From assembly GCA_016709875.1 (NCBI GenBank), contig JADJLZ010000007.1:62001-126000 (forward strand): 64,000 nt of DNA, in the 5' to 3' direction. Position numbers and translations under genes: made by a program. Below are positions 1 to 8,515 of the stretch, in pieces. The number at the start of each line of letters is the position of its first letter. Within the stretch, counting starts at the first letter, position 1. The notes under the pieces were generated by a model that was not told the DNA's origin, made no database searches, and saw only the letters and a program-made list of their open reading frames with translations. This stretch comes from Planctomycetota bacterium. GTDB lineage: Bacteria; Planctomycetota; UBA1135; GCA-002686595.

Positions 1-982
1 GCGGAGCGAAGCGGAATTCGCCGCTCGCGTCGGTGTCCCCCACGCGTCCGCGCGGGGCGCGCGAGGGGTCCGCGCTCGCGAGCCAGAGCGAGACGCCCGC
101 GAGCGGCTCGCCGCGGTCGTTGGTGCAGCGCACGGTCAGCGAACCGCCGGTGTACAAGTCCAGCCGGTTCGGCCGCGGCACGAGCGGCGCCGTCAGCGCG
201 AGCGCATCGCTCACCTCGCCTCCGGAGAACTCCGCCTCGAGCTCGAAGAGCCGGCCCTCGGGCGGTTCGCCGGCGAGCGCGAAGCGTGCGCGGCCGTGCG
301 CGTCGGCGAGCTGGAAGTCGCGCCCGAGCACGTCGAAGCCGCCCGCGCTCGAACGATCGCCCCAGACCAGCGAGACGTTGCTCGCCGAGCCCGCGCTGCC
401 GTCGGCGTGCGCGACCTGCACTTCGAGCACCTGCGCCGGCGAGCGCACGCTGATGTCCAGGTGGCGCAGCGGCGCCTCGACGTCCGAGCGCAGCAGGAAT
501 TGTGCGGGCTCGACCGTCCAGCGCGCGTCGAAGCGCGGGTCGCCGGGGTCGGGCAGGTGCATCACGCTCACGACGCCGCAGGAGAGCACGCACTCGGTGC
601 AGTAGGAGCCGTCCGGGCCGGTCTCGACCACCGCGGTGCGCGGACGGCGCGAGAGGAAGGACAGGCGCATTCCCTCGACGCCCAGCCCGCTCTGTTCGTC
701 CACGACGCGTCCGCAGAGTGCGACGAGCGTCTCGGGATCGGCCTCGAGCACGCCGGACTGGCGCGACTTCGCCTTCGAAGCGGCCGCCCCGTCGGCTTCG
801 AGGGCCGCGCGCGGGGCGGGCGTCTCGGCGAGCGCGGGCCGCGCGGGTCCGTTGCCGAGCGCCAACGCGGCCAGGCGCGAGCGCTCGTCGCGCGAGCGCT
901 CATCGTGGTCGAGGGTGGCGACGAGGAACCAGGCCGCGGCGAGCAGCAGGACCGAGAGCAGGATCCAAAGCGGTCGGCGCAC
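1..982 (-). CDS. Membrane-anchored carboxypeptidase-regulatory-like (Ig-fold) protein, 3' end outside window
   Basis: The open frame starts at a GTG and runs off the left edge, so about 327 codons are visible. Residues 5-24 form one hydrophobic segment (LWILLSVLLLAAAWFLVATL) after two arginines, which fits a signal anchor. Around residues 88-130 there is a CarboxypepD_reg-like beta-sandwich (LCGRVVDEQSGLGVEGMRL ... GPDGSY). A second such unit lies near the visible end (GSLTVRCTNDRGEPLAGVSL ... TDASGEF). These domains usually bind or space other parts of large surface proteins and carry no catalytic residues. The start lies 4 nt past the stop of the DUF1326 gene, so the two are probably co-transcribed, possibly as the tail of the molybdenum-hydroxylase operon. 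The function is unknown. The GTG was chosen because it directly precedes the hydrophobic segment. Confidence 0.72.
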   Translation of the reverse strand, partial: MRRPLWILLSVLLLAAAWFLVATLDHDERSRDERSRLAALALGNGPARPALAETPAPRAALEADGAAASKAKSRQSGVLEADPETLVALCGRVVDEQSGLGVEGMRLSFLSRRPRTAVVETGPDGSYCTECVLSCGVVSVMHLPDPGDPRFDARWTVEPAQFLLRSDVEAPLRHLDISVRSPAQVLEVQVAHADGSAGSASNVSLVWGDRSSAGGFDVLGRDFQLADAHGRARFALAGEPPEGRLFELEAEFSGGEVSDALALTAPLVPRPNRLDLYTGGSLTVRCTNDRGEPLAGVSLWLASADPSRAPRGRVGDTDASGEFRFAP

Positions 983-986
983 GGAT

Positions 987-1619
987 TCAGTCGGCGTAGC
1001 GGAAGCTTCCGGTGAAGGCGGCATTGCTGCCCGGGCGATCGAAGACGCCGCCCAGGCGCGTGTCGCTCATGCGGAACACGTCGTTGTCGCCCACCACGCG
1101 GCCGTCGATGCGCGCGAAGGGCTCATACCACACGTTGAAGGGCATCTTGCAGCAGGCGCGGTCCTCGAGCGTGCTGCCCGAGAGCGCGAAAAGTCGTCCA
1201 CCCTCGACCGAGTAGCTTCCGTCCGCGCCAAAGCTGGCCTGGATCGGCAGCGCGTCGAGCACCCGCGCACCTGCGAAGAGTGCGGGCTCACGCGCGCGCA
1301 GCAGCGCCAGCGCCGCCTCGCGCTGCTCGGTGCTCGCGCGACTCGAGAGGTAGACCGAGCGCGCGACGTGCACGCCCTTGGCGGCGAGGTTGTCGTCGCC
1401 GCGCAGCGAGAGCGCGACGTCGACACCGGCGAGGTCCGCTCCCGCGAAGCGGCCCGCATCGAAGTGCCAGACGCACAGCGCTTCGCGTCCGTCGGTGCAG
1501 TACTCGCCGTTGTAGTGGCACGCGCCCGCGAACACCGCTGCGGTGCGCGACTCGACGTAGTGGCCACTGGGGACGGGGACGACGGACGGGATCGCAAGCA
1601 GGACGACGATCGGCAGCAT
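987..1619 (-). CDS. DUF1326-like secreted protein
   Basis: This 210-residue protein starts at an ATG followed by a short hydrophobic leader (MLPIVVLLAIPSVVPVPSG). An upstream in-frame start would only add 24 unlikely residues. The body shows a DUF1326-like pattern: a Cys-rich entry (ACHYNGEYCTDGREALCVWH), then a glycine-aspartate-rich stretch around a 'GVDVALSL' strand, a 'STEQREAALALL' helix, and a late Cys pair (DRACCKMPF). DUF1326 proteins have no established activity. The gene lies 32 nt downstream of the small Cys-rich gene and 4 nt upstream of the partial Ig-fold gene, all on one strand, so it may belong to the molybdenum-hydroxylase transcript. The family call is by pattern only and moderately sure. 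Confidence 0.6.
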   Translation of the reverse strand: MLPIVVLLAIPSVVPVPSGHYVESRTAAVFAGACHYNGEYCTDGREALCVWHFDAGRFAGADLAGVDVALSLRGDDNLAAKGVHVARSVYLSSRASTEQREAALALLRAREPALFAGARVLDALPIQASFGADGSYSVEGGRLFALSGSTLEDRACCKMPFNVWYEPFARIDGRVVGDNDVFRMSDTRLGGVFDRPGSNAAFTGSFRYAD

Positions 1620-1651
1620 GGCAGTCTTCTTCGGGCCCTCGGCCGACGATA

Positions 1652-1894
1652 CTAGAGCACGCCCCGGAAGCAGGTGCGACCGGACTGGCATTCGTCCGGC
1701 CTGACGAGTTCGTCATCCGGGCCGAGCGTCTGCATCGTGCGCGCGCACCAGCAGCGGTTGCTGGCATCGAGGATGTCCTCCTCCGTTCGCGGCGGCTGGC
1801 GAGCGAAGGTCAACTTCTTCGAACGCAGCTCGGTGCAGTAGGGAAAGAGGGCCTGACCCTCGGCCGTCTGGGGGGCTTTCGGCTGGTCGGTCAT
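1652..1894 (-). CDS. Small Cys-rich protein coupled to a molybdenum-hydroxylase operon
   Basis: This 80-residue protein is not a family I recognise. Its ATG overlaps the TGA of the FAD-subunit gene (ATGA), so it is probably translated by coupling. It has no signal peptide and is polar. Five cysteines stand at residues 20, 48, 50, 69 and 75, including a Cys-Trp-Cys (NRCWCART) and a C-terminal 'DECQSGRTCFRG'. This arrangement could bind a metal or Fe-S centre, but no named motif matches. Its fixed position behind three molybdenum-hydroxylase subunits suggests an accessory role in cofactor insertion or as an extra redox component, which is inference. No XdhC/CoxI/PaoD-type maturation chaperone is visible in the cluster. 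Confidence 0.65.
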   Translation of the reverse strand: MTDQPKAPQTAEGQALFPYCTELRSKKLTFARQPPRTEEDILDASNRCWCARTMQTLGPDDELVRPDECQSGRTCFRGVL

Positions 1895-2883
1895 GCGCAG
1901 AGCTCCTCCAGGGCGCGGATCACGAGGCCCTTGGCGAGCGGCACTTTGTAGCCGTTGTGCGCCAGCGCCTCGGCGCCGCGCACGCTCGCCGCGGCGGCCT
2001 TCTCGAACAACGCGCGCGAGGGCTGGCCGCCCTCGAGCGCCGCCTCGGCCGCCTTGGAACGCCAGGGGATCGGGGCGACGCCACCGAGCACCACGCGCGA
2101 GGAGCGGATCGTGCCGCCCTCCAGGACCAGCGCAAGCGCGACCGACGCGAGCGCGAAGTCGAAGGAGCCCTTCTCGCGGAACTTGGTGTACGAGGAGCGC
2201 GTGTTCGCCGCCGGCGCGGGCACGAGCACGCGGCGCAGGATTTCGCCCGGCTGCAGCACGGTCTCGCGCTTCACGTCCGACTCGGAGGGCAGCGTGAAGT
2301 ACTTCTCCAACGCGACCGTGCGCGAGCCCTTGGCGGAGACGATCTCCGCGCTCGCACCGAGCGCGACCAACGCGGGCGCGAGGTCGGAGGGGTGCACGAT
2401 GTACGAGGGCCCGCCGCCGAGGATCGCGTTGTACTTGCTCATCCCGCCGTAGGAGAAGCACTCGGTCCCGCCCTTCTTGAGGCAGGGCGCGTGCTCGCTG
2501 CGGAAGTACCAGCAGCGCGGCCGCTGGTTGAGGTTGCCGCCCAGCGTGGCCTGGCTGCGGATCTGCGCGCTGGCGACGACGCCCGCAGCCTGCGCGAGTG
2601 CGGGGAGTCGCTGCGCGACTTCGGCGTGCTCCTCGAGTGCCGCGAGCGTGCACAGGGCACCGATCTCGAGCGAACCGTCGGCGCCCGCGTGCACCTGGTC
2701 GAGACCGGGGATGTGCTTCAGGTTCACGAGCGCGTCCGGCTCGGCGAGGTGCTCCTTCATCTCGGTCAGGAGGTCCTGGCCGCCGGCGAGGACACGCGTC
2801 GCGCCCGAGCGCGCCTCGGGGGTGTCGAGCAGCGCGAGCGCGCTCTCGAGGTCGGTGGGATTGTGCAGCTTGAAGGCCTTCAT
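1891..2883 (-). CDS. FAD-binding subunit of periplasmic molybdenum hydroxylase (PaoB-like)
   Basis: This 330-residue protein is the medium subunit of a xanthine-dehydrogenase-family enzyme, which passes electrons from the 2Fe-2S subunit to FAD. The first FAD loop is visible at residues 33-39 (AGGQDLL) and the second at 113-117 (TLGGN, in a 'QIRSQATLGGNLNQRPRC' context). Between the FAD lobes, cysteines at about 124, 134 and 142 (RCWYFR...C...KKGGTEC) resemble the extra 4Fe-4S insertion known from PaoB and 4-hydroxybenzoyl-CoA reductase; a fourth ligand is not obvious. The start MKAFKLHNP was chosen over an upstream in-frame start because it matches the family N-terminus. It follows the large subunit by 16 nt and overlaps the next gene by 4 nt. 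Confidence 0.88.
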   Translation of the reverse strand: MKAFKLHNPTDLESALALLDTPEARSGATRVLAGGQDLLTEMKEHLAEPDALVNLKHIPGLDQVHAGADGSLEIGALCTLAALEEHAEVAQRLPALAQAAGVVASAQIRSQATLGGNLNQRPRCWYFRSEHAPCLKKGGTECFSYGGMSKYNAILGGGPSYIVHPSDLAPALVALGASAEIVSAKGSRTVALEKYFTLPSESDVKRETVLQPGEILRRVLVPAPAANTRSSYTKFREKGSFDFALASVALALVLEGGTIRSSRVVLGGVAPIPWRSKAAEAALEGGQPSRALFEKAAAASVRGAEALAHNGYKVPLAKGLVIRALEELCA

Positions 2884-2899
2884 GTTCGTTCCTGCGCGC

Positions 2900-5107
2900 C
2901 TAGACGCGGCCGAGCGCCGCGAGGACCTTGTCGGGGGTGAGCGGCATGTCGCGCACGCGCGCGCCGCAGGCATTGAAGACCGCGTTGGCGATCGCCGAGT
3001 GGCCGGGGATGACCGTGGCTTCGGCGACGCCGATGGCCTGTTCGCGCGTGTCCTCGTCGTCGATCAGCGCGACGATCTCGCCGATCTCGAGCGGGCCGGC
3101 GACCTTGTAGTCCTCGAGGTTCGCGTTGAGCGCGAGGCCCAGGTCGGGATCGATCACGCGCTCCTCGAGCAGTCCGTAGCTGAGCGCCTGCACCATGCCG
3201 CCGGCGATCTGCGAGCGCAGCGTCAGGCGGTTGATCGGCAGACCGCAGTTCTGCACGCAGACGAGCTTCAGCACTTCGACCTTGCCGGTCAGCGGATCGA
3301 CGCGCACCTTCGCGGCCTGCGCGCCCTGGATGCCGTTGCCCGCGAGTTCGGCGACCCACTCGCCCTTGGCCGTCAGGCCTTCCTGCGGCAGCATCGCGCA
3401 GGCCTGCGCGAAGGACAGTTTGCGGCCGGACTTCTGGTCCTCGACCGAGCCGGCGGCGAAGCGGATCTGCGCGGGATCGGAGCCGAGCGCCTGCGCGAGG
3501 TGCTCGGCGAACTTCGTGCGCGCGTTCCAGGCGGCGCTCTTCACCGCAGGAGCGAGCGAGCCCGTGGTCGTGCTGCCACCCGAGCCGTTGGCTTGTCCGA
3601 GGCGACTGGAACCGATGCGCGCCTCGACGCCCCCGAGCGGGAGGCCGAGCTCTTCGGCCACGATCGAGGCGACGTAGGTGCGCACGCCGGTGCCCAGATC
3701 CTGCGAACCGACGGCCGAGCTGACGCTGCCATCGCGCTCGATGCGCACCTCGACCTCGCACTCGGGATGGCCGCCGCCGCCCCAGACCGAGACGCCGAAG
3801 CCGATGCCGGTGCACCAGCGTCCCTCGGGCTTGCCGGGCGCGGTCTTGTTGGGGTGCGCATTCCAGCCGATCTCCTGCGCGACGCGCGTGAGTTGGCGCT
3901 GGTAGGCCTCGTGCTTCAGGTTCTTCTTGCGCACCTCGAGCGGATCCAGGCCCGCCTTGGCGCACAGCTCGTCGATCAGCGACTCCATCGCAAAGCTCGC
4001 CTGCGGATGGCCGGGCGCGCGCATCGCGCGGCTCGAGTCGGTGTGCGTGAGCACCGAGACGCTGCTCGCGAAGGACTTCTCAAACTCGTAGATGTAGGGC
4101 TGCGGGTGGCGCGCGGCCTCGCCGATGCCGCCGAAGCGCTCGGCTTCGGAGACGAGCGCCACGAGCGTGCCATCGGCGCGGATCGCGCCCTTCATCGAGA
4201 CGTGCACGCCGCTGCGATTGCCGCCGCTGGTGAACTCCACCGGACGCGTGAGCAGCAGGTGCACCGGCTTGCCAGCCTGCTTGGAGAGCTGGCAGGCGAG
4301 CTGGCCCTCGAAGCCCAGGCCGAACTTCGAGCCGAAGCCGCCGCCCATGTACTGCACGATGCCCTCGACGGCGCTGGCCTTGAGCCCGAGCTCGCGCGCG
4401 GCGTCGCCGGGGATGCTGAAGGTCGCCTGCGTCGAGGCGTAGACCTTGGCCGAATCGCCGCCGCTGAAGTCGACGGTCACGCCGTGCGTTTCGAGACACA
4501 CGTGGTGTTGCACCGGCACGCTGTAGACCGCCTCGACCACCGCCGCGGCGCCCTGCATCGCGGCTTCCGTCTCGGCGCGCTCGCCCTTGCTCGACTCCTT
4601 GCCGAGGTTGCCCTTGCGGCCGACCTGCGGCGCGTTCGCGGCCAGCGCCTGCTCGCGCGTCACGGCCCACTTGCCGGGCTTCCACTTGGGCGCGAGCGCG
4701 CGCAGCGCGTCGTCAGCCCGCTCGGGCGTGTCGGCCGCCACCGCCGCGACCGGCTGGCCGAGCCACTTGACGCCCTTCACCTCGAGGTCGATCACGGCCC
4801 CGACGCCCGGCGATTTGCGCGCCGCGTCCAGGTCGAGTTCGACCGTCGCAACCGGGAAAGGCGAGACGAGCACGCGCGCGTAGAGCATCCCCGGCAGGCG
4901 CACGTCCTGCGAGTACACCGCGCGGCCCGTGACCTTGACCGGCCCGTCGACGCGCGGGAGCTCGGTGTTGAGCAGCGTGTGCGCCGCGCGCGGCCCCCAA
5001 CTGGGTCCGCCGGTGTCGTCGACCTCGATCTCTTCCTCGACCGGATGGCCGTCGACGTTCTTCGTGACCTTGATCTTCTTCTTGCCGGGCTGCTGGAGGT
5101 TCGCCAT
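2900..5107 (-). CDS. Molybdopterin-binding large subunit of aldehyde/xanthine-type oxidoreductase (PaoC-like)
   Basis: This 735-residue protein is the catalytic subunit that binds the molybdenum pyranopterin cofactor and hydroxylates an aldehyde or N-heterocycle. The N-terminal a/b-hammerhead (LPRVDGPVKVTGRAVYSQDV) is followed by the molybdopterin lobes with 'QYMGGGFGSKFG', 'GSQDLGTGVRTY' and 'ANGSGGSTTTGS'. Near the C-terminus the segment 'IGVAEATVIPGHSAIANAV' holds the glutamate expected to act as the base. The length matches PaoC/YagR rather than single-chain xanthine dehydrogenases. It has no signal peptide and would be carried out by the Tat signal of the 2Fe-2S partner encoded 1 nt upstream. 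The substrate cannot be read from sequence; aldehydes are most likely by analogy with PaoABC. Confidence 0.9.
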   Translation of the reverse strand: MANLQQPGKKKIKVTKNVDGHPVEEEIEVDDTGGPSWGPRAAHTLLNTELPRVDGPVKVTGRAVYSQDVRLPGMLYARVLVSPFPVATVELDLDAARKSPGVGAVIDLEVKGVKWLGQPVAAVAADTPERADDALRALAPKWKPGKWAVTREQALAANAPQVGRKGNLGKESSKGERAETEAAMQGAAAVVEAVYSVPVQHHVCLETHGVTVDFSGGDSAKVYASTQATFSIPGDAARELGLKASAVEGIVQYMGGGFGSKFGLGFEGQLACQLSKQAGKPVHLLLTRPVEFTSGGNRSGVHVSMKGAIRADGTLVALVSEAERFGGIGEAARHPQPYIYEFEKSFASSVSVLTHTDSSRAMRAPGHPQASFAMESLIDELCAKAGLDPLEVRKKNLKHEAYQRQLTRVAQEIGWNAHPNKTAPGKPEGRWCTGIGFGVSVWGGGGHPECEVEVRIERDGSVSSAVGSQDLGTGVRTYVASIVAEELGLPLGGVEARIGSSRLGQANGSGGSTTTGSLAPAVKSAAWNARTKFAEHLAQALGSDPAQIRFAAGSVEDQKSGRKLSFAQACAMLPQEGLTAKGEWVAELAGNGIQGAQAAKVRVDPLTGKVEVLKLVCVQNCGLPINRLTLRSQIAGGMVQALSYGLLEERVIDPDLGLALNANLEDYKVAGPLEIGEIVALIDDEDTREQAIGVAEATVIPGHSAIANAVFNACGARVRDMPLTPDKVLAALGRV

Positions 5108-5108
5108 G

Positions 5109-5780
5109 TCACTTCCCTCCGCGCGCGACGGCCAGCGCAGCTTCGAAGACGGCCGGGTAGGTCCCGCAGCGGCAGATATTGCCCGAGCAGGAACGCTTGA
5201 TCTCCTCGAGCGAGGCCTTGGGCTGCTTGTCGAGGCAGGCCTGGATCGACATCACGAAGCCCGGCGTGCAGAAGCCGCACATCTGTCCGTCGTGTGTCCA
5301 GAACGACTGCTGCAGCGCGCTCAGCTTCTCGGGCGAGCCTAGCCCTTCGATGGTCGTGATCTGCTTGCCGCGCTGGTCGACCGCGAGCAGGAGACAGGCG
5401 AGCGCGGGCTTTCCATCGACGTGCACCGTGCACGCGCCGCAGTTGCCGCGGTCGCAGACCTCCTTGGTGCCGGTCAGCGCGGGCTCGCAGCGGTGGCGCA
5501 GCGCCGAGAGCAGCGTCGTGCGCGGCTCGCAGCGCAGCTTGCGCGCCTGGCCGTTGATCGAGAGTTCGATCTCGAGCTCGCCCTCGAGCGTCTCGCCGCC
5601 CGCGGGAGCCGCCGGTTCGGGCGGTTCCTGCGCGGTCGCGCGCGCGGGCGCCTCGGCGCAGCCGATCAGGCCCTGGGCGAGGACGCCGCCCGCGGCGACG
5701 CCGCCCGCGCCGCGCAGGAATCGCCGCCGGGAGAGCGCCTTGGAATCGGGGGAATCGCCAGCGTCGGGAGTCTTGCTCAT
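5109..5780 (-). CDS. Tat-exported 2Fe-2S subunit of molybdenum hydroxylase (PaoA-like), possible Tat lipoprotein
   Basis: This 223-residue protein begins with a twin-arginine signal: SRRRFLRG at residues 17-24, then an Ala/Gly-rich hydrophobic stretch ending in 'GLIGC' at residue 41. That last motif fits a lipobox, so the folded complex could be exported and lipid-anchored. The mature part is a plant-type 2Fe-2S domain (C-x4-C-x2-C-x11-C in 'VCDRGNCGACTVHV...') and a second helical 2Fe-2S domain (CGFC ... CSGNICRC). Family knowledge: the two clusters relay electrons from molybdenum to FAD. It is the first gene of the minus-strand operon; the 144 nt upstream, shared with the divergent ABC importer, should hold both promoters, though I see no clear boxes. 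Confidence 0.92.
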   Translation of the reverse strand: MSKTPDAGDSPDSKALSRRRFLRGAGGVAAGGVLAQGLIGCAEAPARATAQEPPEPAAPAGGETLEGELEIELSINGQARKLRCEPRTTLLSALRHRCEPALTGTKEVCDRGNCGACTVHVDGKPALACLLLAVDQRGKQITTIEGLGSPEKLSALQQSFWTHDGQMCGFCTPGFVMSIQACLDKQPKASLEEIKRSCSGNICRCGTYPAVFEAALAVARGGK

Positions 5781-5924
5781 CGCAGCCGGATTCTAGCGCT
5801 TGGTCGAGCCCGCCGTCGCTGGGTAGGATCTCGCTCGCATTTCCAGTCCCGACCCTTGGACCCTCGTGTCCGCCTCCGCGGTGTCTGTTCCACTGCACGG
5901 GCGCGACCAAAGGATGCCGTGAAC

Positions 5925-6854
5925 ATGAAGAAGCTGCTCCCCTGGCTCGCCTTGAGCCTGTCCGCGTTCGTTTTCCTACCCGCTGCCCTGGCCGCCACCG
6001 TTTCCCTGCCGCTCGCCGGCAAGGAGAAGGTGCTGCGCTTCTCGGGGATCCCCAACCAGAACACCACCGAACTCGCCGAGAAGTACCGGCCGCTCGCCGA
6101 ATACCTCTCGAAGAAGCTCGACGTCAAGGTCGAGTACGTCCCCGCGGCCGACTACAACGCCACCGTCGACGCGTTCAAGAACGGTGACCTGCAGTTGTGC
6201 TGGTTCGGCGGCTTGACCGGCGTGCAGGCTCGCGAGGCGGTCGAGGGCGCGCGCGCCATCTGCTGCGGCCCGCGCGACATGAAGTTCAAGAGCTACTTCA
6301 TCGCCAACAAGAGCATGGGCCTGGAGAAGTCCGAGGACTTCCCGATGTCCTTCAAGGGCAAGAAGTTCACCTTCGGTTCGGCGCAGTCGACCTCCGGCCG
6401 TCTGATGCCGGAGTACTTCATCCGCCAGCACGCGAAGATGTCGCCCAAGGACTTCTTCGGCGCCGAGCCGAGCTACTCCGGCAGCCACGACAAGACGCTC
6501 GAACTGATCGCCACCGGCGCCTTCGAATGCGGCGTGCTCGACTCGACCGTCTACGACAAGCGCGTGGCGGAGGGCAAGTTCGACCCCGACCTCGTGCGCG
6601 TGGTGTGGGTCTCACCGGAATACGCCGACTACAACTTCACGGCGCACCCTGACCTGGACAAGAACTTTGGCGCGGGCTTCACCGAAAAGCTGCAGAAGGT
6701 GCTCGTCTCGATGCAGGGCGACGAGCGCAAGCTGCTCTCGGCCATGGATCGCCAGGACGGCGGCCTGATCGAGTGCACCAACGAGAACTTCAACTCGCTG
6801 CGCGCGCTCGCGATCGAACTGCAGCTCGTGCGTGAACGCAAGCCGAACCGCTGA
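5925..6854 (+). CDS. PhnD-family periplasmic binding protein, putative selenate-type
   Basis: This 309-residue protein has a classical signal peptide (MKKLLPWLALSLSAFVFLPA...ALA). The mature protein opens with 'LRFSGIPNQNTTELAEKY' and 'PLAEYLSKKLDVKVEYVP', the PhnD/TauA-like type-2 periplasmic binding fold. The segment 'LQLCWFGGLTGVQAREAV' closely matches proteins annotated as putative selenate ABC transporter binding proteins, where phosphonate binders usually differ. It would capture an oxyanion in the periplasm and deliver it to the ATPase and two permeases encoded downstream. A GTG two codons upstream is an alternative start. Oxyanion specificity (selenate, phosphonate, phosphite) is inference; the SenB-like gene 8 kb away mildly supports selenium. 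Confidence 0.85.
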   Translation: MKKLLPWLALSLSAFVFLPAALAATVSLPLAGKEKVLRFSGIPNQNTTELAEKYRPLAEYLSKKLDVKVEYVPAADYNATVDAFKNGDLQLCWFGGLTGVQAREAVEGARAICCGPRDMKFKSYFIANKSMGLEKSEDFPMSFKGKKFTFGSAQSTSGRLMPEYFIRQHAKMSPKDFFGAEPSYSGSHDKTLELIATGAFECGVLDSTVYDKRVAEGKFDPDLVRVVWVSPEYADYNFTAHPDLDKNFGAGFTEKLQKVLVSMQGDERKLLSAMDRQDGGLIECTNENFNSLRALAIELQLVRERKPNR

Positions 6855-6876
6855 ACGCCGCGCACCCCAGCGTCCC

Positions 6877-7671
6877 GTGAGCAGCGCCGCCGGATTCCGC
6901 CTCGCGCGGGCCAGCGTCTGGTTCGCGGGGCGCGCCGCGCTCGCCGGAGTGGACCTCGAGGTCCGCCCGGGCGAGTCGCTCGCGCTCGTCGGACCGAGCG
7001 GCTCGGGCAAGACGACGCTCTTGCGCCTCTTGAATGCCGCGGTGCTGCCGAGCTCGGGCGAGGTCTCGATCGACGGCCGTTCGCTCGCGCAGGCGAGCCC
7101 GGGCGAGCTGCGCGAGTTGCGCGCGCACGTGGGCTTCGTGCACCAGGACCTGTGCCTGGTGCCGAACGTGCGCGTGCTCGCCAACGTGCTCGCGGGTCGG
7201 CTCGGCCAGCAAGGCCTGGCCGCCTCGCTGCGCTCGCAGCTCTTCCCGCCGCGCGAGGAGATCGAGCGCGCCGCGGCGATCCTCGAACGCGTGGGCATCC
7301 TCGAGAAGCTCTACCAGCGCACCGACAGCCTCTCCGGAGGCCAGCGCCAGCGCGTGGCGCTCGCGCGCGCGCTCTACCAGGAACCGCGCGCGCTGCTCGC
7401 CGACGAACCCGTCAGCGCTGTGGATCCCGCGCGCGCGCGCAACCTGGTCGAGCTGTTGGCGGAGGTCTCACGCGAGCGCGGGCTGACGCTGGTCGTCTCG
7501 CTGCACGACATCGCGCTCGCGCGCGAGTTCTTCCCGCGCCTGGTGGGCCTGCGCGCGGGCGCGGTGGTCTTCGACAAGGCCACCGGTGAGGTCGGCCAGG
7601 CCGAGATCGAGCGCCTGTACTCGCTCGAGGGACTGGAGCTCGACGACGATGGCCGCGACGGCACTGCCTGA
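6877..7671 (+). CDS. ABC transporter ATPase of the PhnC type
   Basis: This 264-residue ATPase has Walker A at residues 39-47 (GPSGSGKTT), the signature LSGGQRQR, Walker B ending in 'LLADEPVSAVD' and a switch His in 'VVSLHDIALA'. The 'FVHQDLCLVPNVRVLANVLAGRL' stretch is typical of PhnC. I chose the GTG 22 nt after the binding-protein stop, because an earlier ATG lies inside that gene and would add 15 basic residues not typical of the family. It energises import through the two permeases that follow, the first of which begins inside this gene's 3' end. An unusual acidic tail (LELDDDGRDG) ends the protein. Confidence 0.9.
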   Translation: MSSAAGFRLARASVWFAGRAALAGVDLEVRPGESLALVGPSGSGKTTLLRLLNAAVLPSSGEVSIDGRSLAQASPGELRELRAHVGFVHQDLCLVPNVRVLANVLAGRLGQQGLAASLRSQLFPPREEIERAAAILERVGILEKLYQRTDSLSGGQRQRVALARALYQEPRALLADEPVSAVDPARARNLVELLAEVSRERGLTLVVSLHDIALAREFFPRLVGLRAGAVVFDKATGEVGQAEIERLYSLEGLELDDDGRDGTA

Positions 7672-8515
7672 GTCGCGGCGCGTCTCCGGACGCGGCCTGG
7701 TGCTCGCCGCACTCGCGCTGGCCGCGCTGTGCGCCTGGCTGGCGCTCGACGCGCCGCTCACCGGCCTCGTGCCGCGCGAGGGCGGCTGGGATGTGGCGCG
7801 CGGCTTCTTCGGCCACGCGCTCAGGCCGGCTTTCACCTACGAGACCGAGGTTCCCGACGGGACGAGTCCGCTGCTGCTCTCCGGTCTGGCCGCCGCGCGG
7901 CGCACCGTGGTCTTCGCGGTCGCCGGCATGAGCCTCGCGCTCGTCCTCGGCGTGCTGCTCGGCTTTCTCGCCTCGAGCAGCTGGTGGGCGCAGGACTCGG
8001 GCGGTCGCAAGGGGCTGCGCCAGCGCCTGGGCCCGCTCGTGTGGGGCAGCGCGCGCGTGCTGATCGTGGGCATGCGCTCGGTGCACGAGTTGCTCTGGGC
8101 GGTGCTGTTCCTGGCGGCCTTCGGACTGAACACCTTCGGCGCCGTGGTGGCGATCTCGATCCCCTACGGCGGCACGCTGGCCAAGATCTTCAGCGAGATG
8201 CTCGAGGAGGCCCCGCGCGACAGCGCGCGCGCGCTGCGCGAACTCGGCGCCGGACCGCTGCAGATCTTCCTCTTCGGCCAGCTGCCGCGCGCCGTGCCGG
8301 ACATGGCGGCCTACACCTTCTACCGCTTCGAGTGCTCGGTGCGCTCCTCGGCGGTGCTGGGCTTCTTCGGCTTCCCCACGCTGGGCTACTCGATCACGCA
8401 GGCCTTCGAGAACCTGCACTACGCGGAGGTCTGGACCTACCTGTACATGCTGATGGCGCTGGTCGTCGGCATCGAGCTGTGGAGCGGTGCGCTGCGCCGG
8501 AGGTTCGTCGCGTGA
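7649..8515 (+). CDS. PhnE-type ABC permease 1
   Basis: This 288-residue integral membrane protein belongs to the PhnE permease group. A first membrane helix (residues about 13-32) is followed by a periplasmic segment, a block of helices beginning 'TVVFAVAGMSLALVLGVLLGFL', and the cytoplasmic EAA-like loop 'EEAPRDSARALRELGAGPLQIFLFGQLP', which couples to the ATPase. 'YRFECSVRSSAVLGFFG' is conserved in PhnE proteins. Its start lies 23 nt inside the ATPase gene, and its stop overlaps the next permease start (GTGA), so the four importer genes form one operon. The two permeases presumably make a heterodimer. Confidence 0.88.
   Translation: MAATALPESRRVSGRGLVLAALALAALCAWLALDAPLTGLVPREGGWDVARGFFGHALRPAFTYETEVPDGTSPLLLSGLAAARRTVVFAVAGMSLALVLGVLLGFLASSSWWAQDSGGRKGLRQRLGPLVWGSARVLIVGMRSVHELLWAVLFLAAFGLNTFGAVVAISIPYGGTLAKIFSEMLEEAPRDSARALRELGAGPLQIFLFGQLPRAVPDMAAYTFYRFECSVRSSAVLGFFGFPTLGYSITQAFENLHYAEVWTYLYMLMALVVGIELWSGALRRRFVA

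Noticed and set aside
2477..5200. A 907-codon plus-strand open frame opposite the molybdenum-hydroxylase genes
   Set aside because: It is an antisense shadow of GC-rich genes with strong family motifs on the minus strand; its own translation is Arg/Ala/Leu-rich without motifs.
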